The notes beneath the pieces were generated by a model that was not told the origin of the DNA, made no database searches, and saw only the letters and a list, made by a program, of their open reading frames with translations. From Aeromicrobium erythreum (GTDB lineage Bacteria > Actinomycetota > Actinomycetes > Propionibacteriales > Nocardioidaceae), in assembly GCF_001509405.1 (NCBI RefSeq), contig NZ_CP011502.1:1674001-1738000 (forward strand): a DNA stretch of 64,000 nucleotides, read 5' to 3'. Position numbers and translations under genes: made by a program. Positions 52,486 through 61,673 of this stretch are shown one piece after another. The stretch's first letter is position 1. Each line of letters opens with the position of its first letter.

Positions 52486-53283
52486 TCAGAGGGCGTAGTC
52501 GACGACGAGCGGTGCGTGGTCGGAGAACCGCTCCGCGTAGGTCGCGGCACGGTCGACGCGGGCGGCGCTGACCGAGGCGGCCAGCTCGGGCGTGGCGAGC
52601 TGGTAGTCGATCCGCCAGCCGGTGTCGTTGTCGAACGCCTGGCCCCGCCACGACCACCAGGTGTACGGGCCGTCGACCTCGCCGGCGTGCACCCGCGCGA
52701 CGTCGACCCAGCCGAGCTCGTCGCGCACGCGGTCGAGGTACGCGCGCTCCTCCGGGAGGAACCCCGCCTTCTTGAGGTTGCCCTTCCAGTTCTTGATGTC
52801 GAGCTCGGTGTGGCCGATGTTGAAGTCGCCGGTGACCACCGCGTGGTCGGCGTGGTCGCGCAGCTCGCCGAGGCGCACCAGCAGCTGGTCGAGGAAGCGG
52901 TACTTCTCGTCCTGGCTCGGCGTGCCGACGCCGCCGGAGTGGACGTAGGCCGACACGGCCGTGAGGAGACTGCCGTCGGGCAGCACGATGTCGGACTCGA
53001 CCCAGCGGCCGGCGTCGTCGAAGGACGGGTCGCCGTGCCCGACGCGGTGCGCCTTGGGCTCGGTGCGGCTGAGCACCGCGACACCCGCGCGGCCCTTGGC
53101 GGCCGCCTCGGTGTGCACGACGTGGTAGCCGGTCTCGGCCATCAGCTCGTGCACGAGCGCGTCGGGCGCGCGGACCTCCTGCAGGGTGACGACGTCGGCG
53201 TCGGCAGCCTCGAGCCAGGGACCCATGCCGCGTCGGAGGGCGGCGCGGATGCCGTTGACGTTGACCGTGGCGATGCGGAGCAC
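52486..53283 (-). CDS. xthA: Exodeoxyribonuclease III
   Basis: The 265-residue enzyme is the AP endonuclease/3'-5' exonuclease of base excision repair. Motifs: TVNVNGIRAALRRGM, VVTLQEVRAP (metal Glu), VTGDFNIGHTELDI (Asp/Asn), RIDYQLAT and FSDHAPLVVDYAL (catalytic Asp-His). It starts 9 bases after the stop of the S9 peptidase gene. Confidence 0.95.
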   Translation of the reverse strand: MLRIATVNVNGIRAALRRGMGPWLEAADADVVTLQEVRAPDALVHELMAETGYHVVHTEAAAKGRAGVAVLSRTEPKAHRVGHGDPSFDDAGRWVESDIVLPDGSLLTAVSAYVHSGGVGTPSQDEKYRFLDQLLVRLGELRDHADHAVVTGDFNIGHTELDIKNWKGNLKKAGFLPEERAYLDRVRDELGWVDVARVHAGEVDGPYTWWSWRGQAFDNDTGWRIDYQLATPELAASVSAARVDRAATYAERFSDHAPLVVDYAL

Positions 53284-53292
53284 GCGAGCAGC

Positions 53293-55461
53293 CTACGAGC
53301 CGGCACCGACATCGGTCGCAGCCGGTCGGGGCTCGTGGGGCGCCCCGACGACGTCGATGATCCACGCCAGCTCCCAGGCCCGCTCGTGCCAGGCCGCGTA
53401 GCGTCCGCTCACGCCGCCGTGGCCCGCGTTCATCTCGGTCTTGAGCAGGGCGGGGACCTCGCCGGTCGACCGCTCGCGCAGCCGGGCGACCCACTTCGCG
53501 GGCTCCACGTAGAGCACGCGCGTGTCGTTCAGGCTGGTGACCGCGAGCACCGGCGGGTAGGCGACCTCGCCGACGTTCTCGTAGGGCGTGTACGACTTCA
53601 TGTAGGCGTAGACGTCGGGGTCGTGCAGCGGGTCGCCCCACTCGTCCCACTCGATGACGGTCAGCGGCAGGCTCGGGTCGAGGATCGTCGTGAGGGCGTC
53701 CACGAACGGGACCTCCGCCACGACGGCGCCGAACGCCTCGGGCGCCAGGTTCAGGGCGGCGCCGACGAGGAGCCCGCCGGCGCTGCCGCCCTCCGCGACG
53801 AGCCGCTCGGGCGACGTCCAGCCCTCTGCCACGAGGTGACGTGCCGCGGCGACGAAGTCGGAGAAGGTGTTCTTCTTGTGGGTCAGCTTGCCGTGGTCGT
53901 ACCAGGCGCGACCGAGCTCGCCGCCGCCGCGGACGTGCGCGATGGCGAACACGAAGCCGCGGTCGAGCAACGACAGCCGCGGCACGGACATGCCGGGGTC
54001 GATGCTGATCTCGTAGGAGCCGTACCCGTAGAGCAGGGCGGGGGCGGAGCCGTCGCGCGGGGTGTCGGCACGGGCCACGAGCGAGATCGGCACCAGCGTG
54101 CCGTCGTCGGCGGTGGCCCACGTGCGGTGCTGCACGTAGTCGGCGGGGTCGTAGCCGCCGAGCACCGTCTGCTGCTTGCGCACGACCAGCTCGCCCGTCT
54201 CGACGACGAGGTCGAGCACCGTGCTGGGCGTGACGAGCGACCCCATCCCCAGACGGATCACGGGCTGGTCCCACTCGGCGTTCGCGCCCACCCCCGCGGT
54301 GAACAGCTCCTCGCCGAAGTCGATCTCGCGCGGCTCGCCGAGACCGTCGTCGTCGATGCTCGCGATGGCGACACGCGTCAGCGCCTCGCGACGGTAGGAG
54401 AGCAGGAGCGACCGCGCGAAGACGTCGATGCCCTCCAGGCGTGTGCCCGGGCGGTGCGCCACGACCGTCTCGAGCGCCTCGCGCAGCGGTCGATCGACCG
54501 GTGCGGCGTCGACGGGAAGCGCACCGAGCTCGAAGTCCTCCGCGCCGTCGTTGTGCAGCACCAGGAACAGGTCGCGTCCGGCGACCACCGCGTGCTCGAG
54601 CGAGTACTCGACGCCGTCGCGCCGCGGCACCACGACACTGAAGTCGCCGGTCGGGTCGTCGGCCTCGAGGACGAGCACCTCGCTCGTGATCTTCGACGAC
54701 GCACCGATCACGAGGTAGCGCTCGGACTGGGTGCGCCCGATCCCGGTGAAGAACCGCTCGTCGGTCTCCTCGTGCACGAGCACGTCGTCGGCGTCGGAGC
54801 CCAGCCGGTGCCGCCAGACGCGGTGCGGGCGCCACGCGTCGTCGACGGTCGTGTAGAAGAGGTGGCTGCCGTCGGCGGACCACGTGACGCCGCCGCTCGT
54901 GCCGGCTATCTCGTCGGCGAGCAGCTCGCCGGTGCGTAGGTCCTTGACGCGGATCGTGTAGCGCTCGTCGCCCACCACGTCGGTCGACCACGCGAGCAGG
55001 CTGCCGTCGTCGCTCAGCGAGAACCCGCCGAGGGAGAAGAAGTCATGCCCTTCGGCCTCGACGTTCGAGTCGAGCAGGACCTCCTCGCCGGGCACGGGCT
55101 CGCCCGGCACGAGCGTCGGCGGGTCCCAGTCGTCGGGGGAGGAGACCGCGGTGCGGCACCGGATGGCGTACTGGCTGCCCTCGACGGTGCGCGAGTAGTA
55201 CCACCAGCCGCCGTGCCGCACGGGCACGGAGAGGTCGGTCTCGAGGGTCCGCGAGCGGATCTCCTCGAACAGCCGGCCGCGCAGGTCGGCGAGGTGCGCC
55301 GTCCGGGCCTCCGCGTACGCGTTCTCGGCCTCGAGGTGCGCCAGGGTGCGTGGGTCGTCCTTGTCGCGGAGCCACTCGTACGGGTCCTCGACCTCGTCGC
55401 CGTGGTGGCGGCGGACGACCGGGTGCTGAGGGGCGACGGGCGGTTCGTGCGTCGACGTCAT
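53293..55461 (-). CDS. Oligopeptidase B / S9 prolyl-oligopeptidase family
   Basis: The 722-residue product has an N-terminal beta-propeller region and a C-terminal alpha/beta hydrolase with S560 in EGGSAGGLLVG and the late His in MNAGHGGVSG. PtrB hydrolyses short peptides after Arg/Lys, in the cytoplasm. GYGSYEISIDPGMSVPRLSLLDRG and RAWYDHGKLTHKKNTFSDF are diagnostic. It lies between dinB and xthA, 9 bases from each. Confidence 0.94.
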   Translation of the reverse strand: MTSTHEPPVAPQHPVVRRHHGDEVEDPYEWLRDKDDPRTLAHLEAENAYAEARTAHLADLRGRLFEEIRSRTLETDLSVPVRHGGWWYYSRTVEGSQYAIRCRTAVSSPDDWDPPTLVPGEPVPGEEVLLDSNVEAEGHDFFSLGGFSLSDDGSLLAWSTDVVGDERYTIRVKDLRTGELLADEIAGTSGGVTWSADGSHLFYTTVDDAWRPHRVWRHRLGSDADDVLVHEETDERFFTGIGRTQSERYLVIGASSKITSEVLVLEADDPTGDFSVVVPRRDGVEYSLEHAVVAGRDLFLVLHNDGAEDFELGALPVDAAPVDRPLREALETVVAHRPGTRLEGIDVFARSLLLSYRREALTRVAIASIDDDGLGEPREIDFGEELFTAGVGANAEWDQPVIRLGMGSLVTPSTVLDLVVETGELVVRKQQTVLGGYDPADYVQHRTWATADDGTLVPISLVARADTPRDGSAPALLYGYGSYEISIDPGMSVPRLSLLDRGFVFAIAHVRGGGELGRAWYDHGKLTHKKNTFSDFVAAARHLVAEGWTSPERLVAEGGSAGGLLVGAALNLAPEAFGAVVAEVPFVDALTTILDPSLPLTVIEWDEWGDPLHDPDVYAYMKSYTPYENVGEVAYPPVLAVTSLNDTRVLYVEPAKWVARLRERSTGEVPALLKTEMNAGHGGVSGRYAAWHERAWELAWIIDVVGAPHEPRPAATDVGAGS

Positions 55462-55470
55462 GCGGTGACG

Positions 55471-56892
55471 CTATCGCCCGGCACCCAGGCCCTCGTCGCT
55501 CGACCGCTCCGCAGCGATCGGCGCGGCCAGCTCGTCGGGTCGGCGCGGGCGCGTGGGCCCGGTGTGACCGGGGGTGAGGGCGTCGTCGTCGGCCGCGAAG
55601 GTGTGCACGGGCCCGGGGCCGGTGAGTCGGGTCTCGAAGCGGACCGTCACCCGGCCGAGGCCCGCGCCCCACACCCAGCCGTCGCCGTGGTCGCGGTGGT
55701 GGACGTCGGCACCGGGGCTCCAGGCCGGGCTGGGGTCGGGGGAGCGGAGCGCGGGTGTGGCGTCGGGCTCGGGACCGGCGGACGGCTCGTCCGCGGTCTG
55801 CGTGTCGGGGTCTGGCTCGGGCTCGGCGAAGAGGTCGTCCTGCACCCAGTCGGCGAGCCCGCTGACCCCGACGCCGACCAGGCGCAGGCCCCCGGACAGG
55901 TCCGTGGCGGCGAGCAGGCCCTGCGCGCTCGCGGCGAGCAACGTGGGCGAGTCGGTGGGGCCCGCGAGGGTCGTGGAGCGGGTGTGGGTCTCGAAGTCGT
56001 GGTAGCGGATCTTCAGGGTGACGGTGCGGCCGGACAGCCCCGCGCTGCGCAGCCGTCCGCCGACCCGCCGTGCCATCGTGTCGACGACCCCCTCGAGCCG
56101 GGCGCGGTCGGTGACGTCATCGGGAAAGGTGTCCTCGACGCTGATCGACTTCGCCTCGCGCTCCGCGACGACAGGACGGTCGTCGTCGGCGCGGGCGAGG
56201 CGGGCGAGGGAGCGCCCCGACGCCGATCCCAGCAGCCGGACCAGCTCGTCCTCGTCGCGCTCGCGCAGCTCGCCGACCGTGCCGACGCCGATCCGACGCA
56301 GCCGCTCGGCCGTGGCGGGACCGACGCCCGGGATCGCCCGTACCTGCATCGGCTCCAGCAGCGCGAGCTCGGTGCCGGGGGCCACGACGAACACGCCGTC
56401 GGGCTTGCGCAGCTCGCTGGCGATCTTCGCCATGAGCTTGGAGGACGCGACGCCGACCGACGCCGTGAGGCCCTCGGTGATCTCGGTGATGTCGCGGCGC
56501 AGCGTCTCGACACGCTCGAGGACGGCGTCGGGGGAGAGGTCGTCGTCGGCGCCGGCCGCGAGGTCGACGTAGGCCTCGTCGAGCGAGAGCGGCTCGACGA
56601 GCGGCGACTCCTCGCGCAGGCGCCGCATGACGAGGGTGCTCGCCTCGCGGTAGGCGTCGAAGCGACCCGAGAGGAACGCCGCGTGGGGGCACCGCGCCCG
56701 GGCCTCCGCCATGCGCATCGCCGAGCGGACGCCGTGCACGCGTGCCTCGTAGGAGCAGGTGGAGACCACGCCGCGCTGGCCGATGCCGCCGACGATCACC
56801 GGCCGACCGCGCAGCGACGGCTTGTCGCGCTGCTCCACCGAGGCGAAGAAGGCGTCGAGGTCGAGGTGGAGCACCGACGCCGTGGACCGCAT
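55471..56892 (-). CDS. dinB: DNA polymerase IV (Y-family)
   Basis: The 473-residue translesion polymerase has LHLDLDAFFASVEQ (D11, D13), SLDEAYVDL (D105, E106) and the RAIPGVGPATAERLRRIGV helix-hairpin-helix. A little-finger region follows. The tail from about residue 350 is a Pro/Asp-rich stretch, then GWVWGAGLGRVTVRFETRLTGPGPVHTF, longer than short DinB proteins and possibly a regulatory or clamp-related addition. Start ATG 56892; the larger frame upstream is noise. It heads the operon dinB-S9 peptidase-xthA-permease. No SOS box was found upstream. Confidence 0.95.
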   Translation of the reverse strand: MRSTASVLHLDLDAFFASVEQRDKPSLRGRPVIVGGIGQRGVVSTCSYEARVHGVRSAMRMAEARARCPHAAFLSGRFDAYREASTLVMRRLREESPLVEPLSLDEAYVDLAAGADDDLSPDAVLERVETLRRDITEITEGLTASVGVASSKLMAKIASELRKPDGVFVVAPGTELALLEPMQVRAIPGVGPATAERLRRIGVGTVGELRERDEDELVRLLGSASGRSLARLARADDDRPVVAEREAKSISVEDTFPDDVTDRARLEGVVDTMARRVGGRLRSAGLSGRTVTLKIRYHDFETHTRSTTLAGPTDSPTLLAASAQGLLAATDLSGGLRLVGVGVSGLADWVQDDLFAEPEPDPDTQTADEPSAGPEPDATPALRSPDPSPAWSPGADVHHRDHGDGWVWGAGLGRVTVRFETRLTGPGPVHTFAADDDALTPGHTGPTRPRRPDELAAPIAAERSSDEGLGAGR

Positions 56893-57028
56893 GGCCCCAT
56901 TCTGCTGCGGACCGCCGACGGTCGCTGCGTCCACACCCTGGGTCGCCGGGGGCGTCCCCGCCTGCCGTCCGTCCACAGGCGGAGGACGAGCGCCGCCACA
57001 CGCCGTCCGCGAGCAGCAGGTTGGGTCC

Positions 57029-58024
57029 ATGACCTCCCAGCCCGTGTACACGGCCCACGACGTGGCCGACCTCTTCAACCTCCTGCCCGCCGCGCTCGGC
57101 TTCGCCCCGCACGAGTCGATCTGCGCGATCGCGACGAGCGGGCCTCGACAGCGTCTCGGCTTCACGATGCGCGTGGACCTGCCGGACCAGGACGACCACG
57201 TGCAGCACGTGGGCCGCTTCGTGGCCGGACACCTGCGCGCCCAGGGCGCCGACGGCGCCATCGTGCTCGTCGTCTCGACCCGGGTCGAGCGAGCCGCCCA
57301 GGCAGCGCGCGCGGTCGAGGGCGCGCTCGGCGCGATCCGACCCGTCGTCGTCGCCTGGACCGACACCACGCGCTACTGGACCGCGTCGGACGACGATGAG
57401 ACCGGGACGCCGCTCGACCTCAGCCCGCACCACCCGGCGGTGCTCGAGGCCGTCGTCGCGGGCCAGGAGGTGCTGCCCGACCGCACGGTGCTGGAGGACC
57501 GCTGGCGCCCCTGCGACGGGCCGGGCTCGACGTGGCTCGTGACCCAGGTGGTCCAGGTCGAGCGGGAGCTGGTGGAGCAGGCGTGGCGCGAGCCGATCGA
57601 CCTCGCCGTCACCGGGTTGCAGGAGGTGCAGGACGTCGTGCGCACCGCCGAGGACTCCGGGGTCGACGCGGTGGAGGCTCGGTCGTTGCTGCGCCTCGGT
57701 GTCTGGCTGACCCTGGGGGCGGTCCGCGACGGGCTCTGGCCGACGCTCGAGGACGCAGGTCCCGAGCGGCTCGTCACGTGGCGCGAGCTGGCCCGGCGCT
57801 CGCCCGGTGTCTACGCCGCCGTGCCGTACACGGTGGCCGGCTACCTCGCGTACCTGCGGGGCGACGGCGCGCAGGCCGCCATGGGGTTCGACAGGGCCAC
57901 GAGCGCGGACCCGGGCTACGCGATGGCAGCGACCCTCGGCGACGCGCTCCGCCTCGGCACGCACCCTCGGCGGCTGCGGGAGATCGTCCGTGCGGCCTAC
58001 GCGGGTGCGGGCTCGCTGCGATGA
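57029..58024 (+). CDS. DUF4192 domain-containing protein
   Basis: The 331-residue product is a DUF4192 protein of actinobacteria: DVADLFNLLPAALGFAPHESICAIA at the start, VDLPDQDDHVQHVGRFVAGHLRAQGADGAIVLVV, and a helical C-terminal part with YTVAGYLAYLRGDGAQAAMGFDRA. These proteins often lie near sigma factor or repair genes, and their function is unknown. ATG 57029 fits the family start; the longer frame overlaps dinB's upstream DNA. Confidence 0.88.
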   Translation: MTSQPVYTAHDVADLFNLLPAALGFAPHESICAIATSGPRQRLGFTMRVDLPDQDDHVQHVGRFVAGHLRAQGADGAIVLVVSTRVERAAQAARAVEGALGAIRPVVVAWTDTTRYWTASDDDETGTPLDLSPHHPAVLEAVVAGQEVLPDRTVLEDRWRPCDGPGSTWLVTQVVQVERELVEQAWREPIDLAVTGLQEVQDVVRTAEDSGVDAVEARSLLRLGVWLTLGAVRDGLWPTLEDAGPERLVTWRELARRSPGVYAAVPYTVAGYLAYLRGDGAQAAMGFDRATSADPGYAMAATLGDALRLGTHPRRLREIVRAAYAGAGSLR

Positions 58025-58048
58025 CGCGCACGGGACGAGCGTCGCCCC

Positions 58049-58054
58049 TAGGGT
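58049..58054 (+). promoter_or_regulatory. Putative -10 of the GCS2 ligase gene (leaderless)
   Basis: TAGGGT fits TANNNT and stands 6 bases before the ATG at 58061. No ribosome site is present. Confidence 0.5.
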
Positions 58055-58060
58055 GAACGC

Positions 58061-59536
58061 ATGGGTCAGGACGTCGACGACAGGACCTTCACGCGTGAGG
58101 ACCGGACGCGCTACCGGGAGAAGGTACGACGCTGCCTCGACGTGTTCGCCCGGATGCTCTCCGAGCACGACTTCTCCGTGGGCGAGCCGCAGATCGGCGT
58201 CGAGATCGAGCTGAACCTCGTCGACGACGCCGGCGACCCTGCGATGAGGAACGCCGAGGCGCTGGAGGCGATCGCCGACGAGGCGTTCCAGACCGAACTC
58301 GGGCTGTTCAACATCGAGATCAACGTCCCCCCGCAGCCGGCCAGTGGTGACGGCTTCGCCGTGCTGGAGCGGACGGTCCGCCGCGACCTCAACGAGGCGC
58401 AGGGGAAGGCGGCACGCGCCGAGGCCGGACTGCTGATGGTCGGGGTGCTGCCGACGCTGCGCTCGGAGCACCTCGGTCAGGAGTCGCTGTCGCCGAACCC
58501 GCGCTACCACCTGCTGTCGGACCAGATCCTCTCGGCGCGTGGTGAGGACATCGCGATCGTCATCGACGGGGTCGACCGGCTGGAGACCACGGCCGACACG
58601 ATCGTGCCCGAGGCGGCCTGCACGAGCACGCAGCTGCACCTGCAGGTCGAGCCCGACGACTTCGCGGCCACGTGGAACGCCGCGCAGGCCATCGCCGGCG
58701 TCCAGGTGGCCGTGGGCGCCAACTCCCCGTTCCTCCTCGGCCGTCAGCTCTGGCACGAGACGCGGATCCCGTTGTTCGAGCAGGCGACCGACACGCGCAG
58801 CGAGGAGCTGAAGGCTCAGGGCGTCCGGCCGCGGGTCTTCTTCGGCGAGCGGTGGATCACCTCGGTCTTCGACCTCTTCGAGGAGAACGTCCGGTACTTC
58901 CCGGCGCTGCTGCCGATCGTGGAGGACGAGGACCCGGTGGCCGAGCTCGAGGCCGGGCGCGTCCCGTCGCTCGCCGAGCTGCTGCTGCACAACGGGACCG
59001 TCTACCGGTGGAACCGGCCGATCTACGACGTGAGCGACGGTCGTCCGCACCTGCGGGTGGAGAACCGACTGCTGCCCGCCGGTCCGACGGTGGTCGACAC
59101 GGTCGCCAACGCGGCCCTGTTCTACGGCCTCGTCCAGGTGATGCGCCAGAGCGAGCGTCCGGTCTGGTCGCAGCTCTCGTTCAAGGCGGCCGAGGAGAAC
59201 TTCCACCAGGCGGCGCGGGTAGGCATCGAGGCCGACCAGTACTGGCCGTCGGTCGGCACCGTCTCCGTCCGCGAGCTGGTGCTGCGTCACCTCCTGCCGC
59301 TCGCGCACGAGGGTCTCGCCCAGATGGGCGTCGACGCCGCGGTCTCCGACCGGCTGCTCGACGTCGTGGAGCAGCGGTGCGTCCGCGGCGCCAACGGCGC
59401 GACCTGGCTGGTCTCGGCCGTCGAGCGGGAGCTGGGCCGCACGGGCGACCGCACCGACGCGCTGCGTACCGTCACGCGTCGCTACGCGGAGCTCATGCAC
59501 ACCAACGAGCCGGTGCACACCTGGCCGCTCGACTGA
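58061..59536 (+). CDS. Glutamate-cysteine ligase family 2 (GCS2) protein
   Basis: The 491-residue product belongs to the carboxylate-amine ligase/GCS2 family, which joins Glu to Cys or other amines with ATP. Visible marks: IGVEIELNLVDD, ELGLFNIEINVPPQP, LRSEHLGQESLSPNPRYHLLSDQIL, CTSTQLHLQV and HLRVENRLLPAGPTVVDTVANAALF. In actinobacteria the family includes EgtA, of ergothioneine synthesis, and others; the actual substrate is not readable. It has a TANNNT box 6 bases before the ATG. It lies between DUF4192 and sigA. Confidence 0.85.
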   Translation: MGQDVDDRTFTREDRTRYREKVRRCLDVFARMLSEHDFSVGEPQIGVEIELNLVDDAGDPAMRNAEALEAIADEAFQTELGLFNIEINVPPQPASGDGFAVLERTVRRDLNEAQGKAARAEAGLLMVGVLPTLRSEHLGQESLSPNPRYHLLSDQILSARGEDIAIVIDGVDRLETTADTIVPEAACTSTQLHLQVEPDDFAATWNAAQAIAGVQVAVGANSPFLLGRQLWHETRIPLFEQATDTRSEELKAQGVRPRVFFGERWITSVFDLFEENVRYFPALLPIVEDEDPVAELEAGRVPSLAELLLHNGTVYRWNRPIYDVSDGRPHLRVENRLLPAGPTVVDTVANAALFYGLVQVMRQSERPVWSQLSFKAAEENFHQAARVGIEADQYWPSVGTVSVRELVLRHLLPLAHEGLAQMGVDAAVSDRLLDVVEQRCVRGANGATWLVSAVERELGRTGDRTDALRTVTRRYAELMHTNEPVHTWPLD

Positions 59537-59669
59537 GGTCGCAGGGCGCGCGGACCATCCAGGGGGTCCGACCACGCCGGTTGTGTCCCCGTGGCACACT
59601 GGGTCACGCAGAGGTTGACCGCAGGCCTCTTTGGTGCGCCCTCAGACAGGTCAGGGAGGTGAGTCCTCG

Positions 59670-59810
59670 GTGAGTTCCGTCATCGGACGCAGGTGTCAGA
59701 TCCTGCCGTCCCGCCACGCCGGAACCGTCGTCGACCCCCTCGCCGAGACCGTCCGGGGTAGCGCGCAGCACGATCGTCCAGTCCACCCGCGAGATCAGAA
59801 GAGCCCGTGA
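59670..59810 (+). CDS. Possible 46-codon leader ORF overlapping the sigA start
   Basis: GTG at 59670 with GGGAGG 10 bases upstream opens a frame of 46 codons, [20 protein letters not shown]...DQKSP, that ends in TGA at 59808-59810. Its stop overlaps the sigA start as GTGA. The product is not a known domain. Such an arrangement suggests coupling of translation. It is short, so chance is possible; the ribosome site and exact overlap favour a real ORF. Confidence 0.45.
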   Translation: MSSVIGRRCQILPSRHAGTVVDPLAETVRGSAQHDRPVHPRDQKSP

Positions 59811-61051
59811 CGAAGACTTCCAAGAAGACCGCCGCCCCCGCTCCCGCGAAGAAGGCGCCGGTCAAGAAGACGGCCGCCAAGAAGGCGCCGGCCAAGAAGG
59901 CCGCGGCGAAGAAGACTGCCGACGCGCCCGTCGACATCGCCGACGCGCTCGACGTGCCGGAGGGCGGTCAGGCCGCGAAGGTCGACGCCCAGGGCAAGAA
60001 GGTCCTGCCGGACATCTCCGACGAGGAGTTCGTCAAGGACCTCAAGAACGACCCGACGCTGAAGGAGGACGAGGAGTCCAGCTTCACGCTGTCGGCCGCC
60101 GACGAGTCCGACGAGCCGGTGCAGCAGGTGCTCGTCGCCGGCGCCACGGCCGACCCGGTCAAGGACTACCTCAAGCAGATCGGCAAGGTCTCCCTGCTCA
60201 CCGCCGGTGAGGAGGTCGAGCTCGCCAAGCGGATCGAGGCCGGCCTGTTCGCCGAGGAGAAGCTCGGCAAGGGCGGCCGCATCTCCGAGAAGACGCGCGA
60301 GGAGCTCGACTGGATCGTCGTCGACGGTCGTCGGGCGAAGAACCACCTGCTCGAGGCCAACCTGCGTCTGGTCGTCTCGCTCGCGAAGCGCTACACCGGC
60401 CGCGGCATGCTCTTCCTCGACCTGATCCAGGAGGGCAACCTGGGTCTGATCCGTGCGGTCGAGAAGTTCGACTACACCAAGGGCTTCAAGTTCTCCACGT
60501 ACGCGACGTGGTGGATCCGCCAGGCGATCACCCGCGCCATGGCCGACCAGGCCCGCACGATCCGCATCCCGGTGCACATGGTCGAGGTCATCAACAAGCT
60601 GGCCCGCGTGCAGCGCCAGATGCTGCAGGACCTGGGCCGCGAGCCCACCCCGGAGGAGCTGGCGCTCGAGCTGGACATGACGCCGGAGAAGGTCGTCGAG
60701 GTCCAGAAGTACGGGCGCGAGCCGATCTCGCTGCACACGCCCCTCGGCGAGGACGGCGACAGCGAGTTCGGTGACCTCATCGAGGACTCCGAGGCGATCG
60801 TCCCGGCCGACGCCGTGTCGTTCACGCTGCTGCAGGAGCAGCTGCACGCGGTGCTCGACACGCTCAGCGAGCGCGAGTCGGGCGTCGTCTCGATGCGCTT
60901 CGGCTTGACCGACGGCCAGCCGAAGACCCTCGACGAGATCGGCAAGGTCTACGGCGTCACGCGTGAGCGCATCCGCCAGATCGAGTCCAAGACGATGAGC
61001 AAGCTGCGCCACCCGTCCCGCTCGCAGGTGCTGCGCGACTACCTGGACTGA
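59807..61051 (+). CDS. Principal RNA polymerase sigma factor (SigA/HrdB/RpoD)
   Basis: The 414-residue product has no classic region 1.1 but a Lys/Ala/Pro-rich N-terminus ([25 protein letters not shown]), then regions 1.2-4: [56 protein letters not shown] (2.1-2.2), [16 protein letters not shown] (2.3-2.4) and [25 protein letters not shown] (4.2 HTH). It directs RNA polymerase to housekeeping promoters. The start GTG at 59807 has only a weak ribosome site (AGAAG), and an upstream ORF ends over it. Length is shorter than mycobacterial SigA. Confidence 0.96.
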   Translation: MTKTSKKTAAPAPAKKAPVKKTAAKKAPAKKAAAKKTADAPVDIADALDVPEGGQAAKVDAQGKKVLPDISDEEFVKDLKNDPTLKEDEESSFTLSAADESDEPVQQVLVAGATADPVKDYLKQIGKVSLLTAGEEVELAKRIEAGLFAEEKLGKGGRISEKTREELDWIVVDGRRAKNHLLEANLRLVVSLAKRYTGRGMLFLDLIQEGNLGLIRAVEKFDYTKGFKFSTYATWWIRQAITRAMADQARTIRIPVHMVEVINKLARVQRQMLQDLGREPTPEELALELDMTPEKVVEVQKYGREPISLHTPLGEDGDSEFGDLIEDSEAIVPADAVSFTLLQEQLHAVLDTLSERESGVVSMRFGLTDGQPKTLDEIGKVYGVTRERIRQIESKTMSKLRHPSRSQVLRDYLD

Positions 61052-61064
61052 GCCCACAGCCCGA

Positions 61065-61111
61065 CACGACGACGGCCCGCCCCGAGATCCTCGAGGCGGG
61101 CCGTGGTCGTG
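61065..61111 (+). terminator. Hairpin after sigA
   Basis: Arms of 17 bases (CACGACGACGGCCCGCC and GGCGGGCCGTGGTCGTG) pair with one mismatch; the 13-base loop has a further CGAG/CTCG stem. Confidence 0.8.
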
Positions 61112-61148
61112 CATCAGCCGAAGGTCGGACCCTGTCCGTGCGGCGCGG

Positions 61149-61664
61149 TCAGGCCGGCGGCTCGACTCCCAGCTCGTCCTTCGGGAGGTCGGTGAGTCGA
61201 CGGATCTCGTCCTTCGGCACGTCCAGGCACCGGCTCCGGACCGAGAGGTTCATGGCTGCGGACCCGTACTGGGCGCGCAGCCGCAACCCGTCCTTGCGGC
61301 CCTCGAGGGTGTCGCCGGCGACCTGCTCGACGCTCCAGCCCTGCGCCTCGGCCTGCTCGCGGACGACGGCACCGTACTGCGACGGCGGGACGTTGCTCTG
61401 GGTCACGGCGATCTCTGCCACGTACTGCGTGCCGTTGGGACTGGGTTCCATGCCGCAGATCACCCAGCGGCCCGCGCCGGTGCTGGTGTAGCCGAGCACC
61501 TCCACGCCTCGACCGATGGCGTCGAACGTCTCCTGCGCGGCGCTGCGGGTCTGCGCGGCCACGCGCTCGGCGTCCGCCGGGTCGTCGGCCCCGCCGCCAC
61601 CACCGCCACACCCGAACAGGCTGGCCATCATCACGACTCCCACCACGATCCTCGAACGTCTCAT
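61149..61664 (-). CDS. Lipoprotein of unknown function
   Basis: The 171-residue product has a lipobox LFGC with Cys19, a short Gly-rich segment, then a folded domain without known family (FDAIGRGVEVLGYTSTGAGRWVICGM to RSRCLDVPKDEIRRLTD). Cysteines C68-region and C148-region could pair. It is the last gene of a cassette with a WXG-bearing hydrolase, 9 bases before it, and probably faces the periplasm-like zone. Function unknown. Confidence 0.75.
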   Translation of the reverse strand: MRRSRIVVGVVMMASLFGCGGGGGGADDPADAERVAAQTRSAAQETFDAIGRGVEVLGYTSTGAGRWVICGMEPSPNGTQYVAEIAVTQSNVPPSQYGAVVREQAEAQGWSVEQVAGDTLEGRKDGLRLRAQYGSAAMNLSVRSRCLDVPKDEIRRLTDLPKDELGVEPPA

Positions 61665-61673
61665 CCCGGCCTC

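Noticed and set aside
52484-54991. Extension of the permease frame on the minus strand
   Set aside because: Runs through xthA and the S9 peptidase in another frame; Arg-rich noise.
56117-59599. Minus-strand frame of 1160 codons
   Set aside because: Shadow across the dinB upstream region, DUF4192 and GCS2 genes; no domain.
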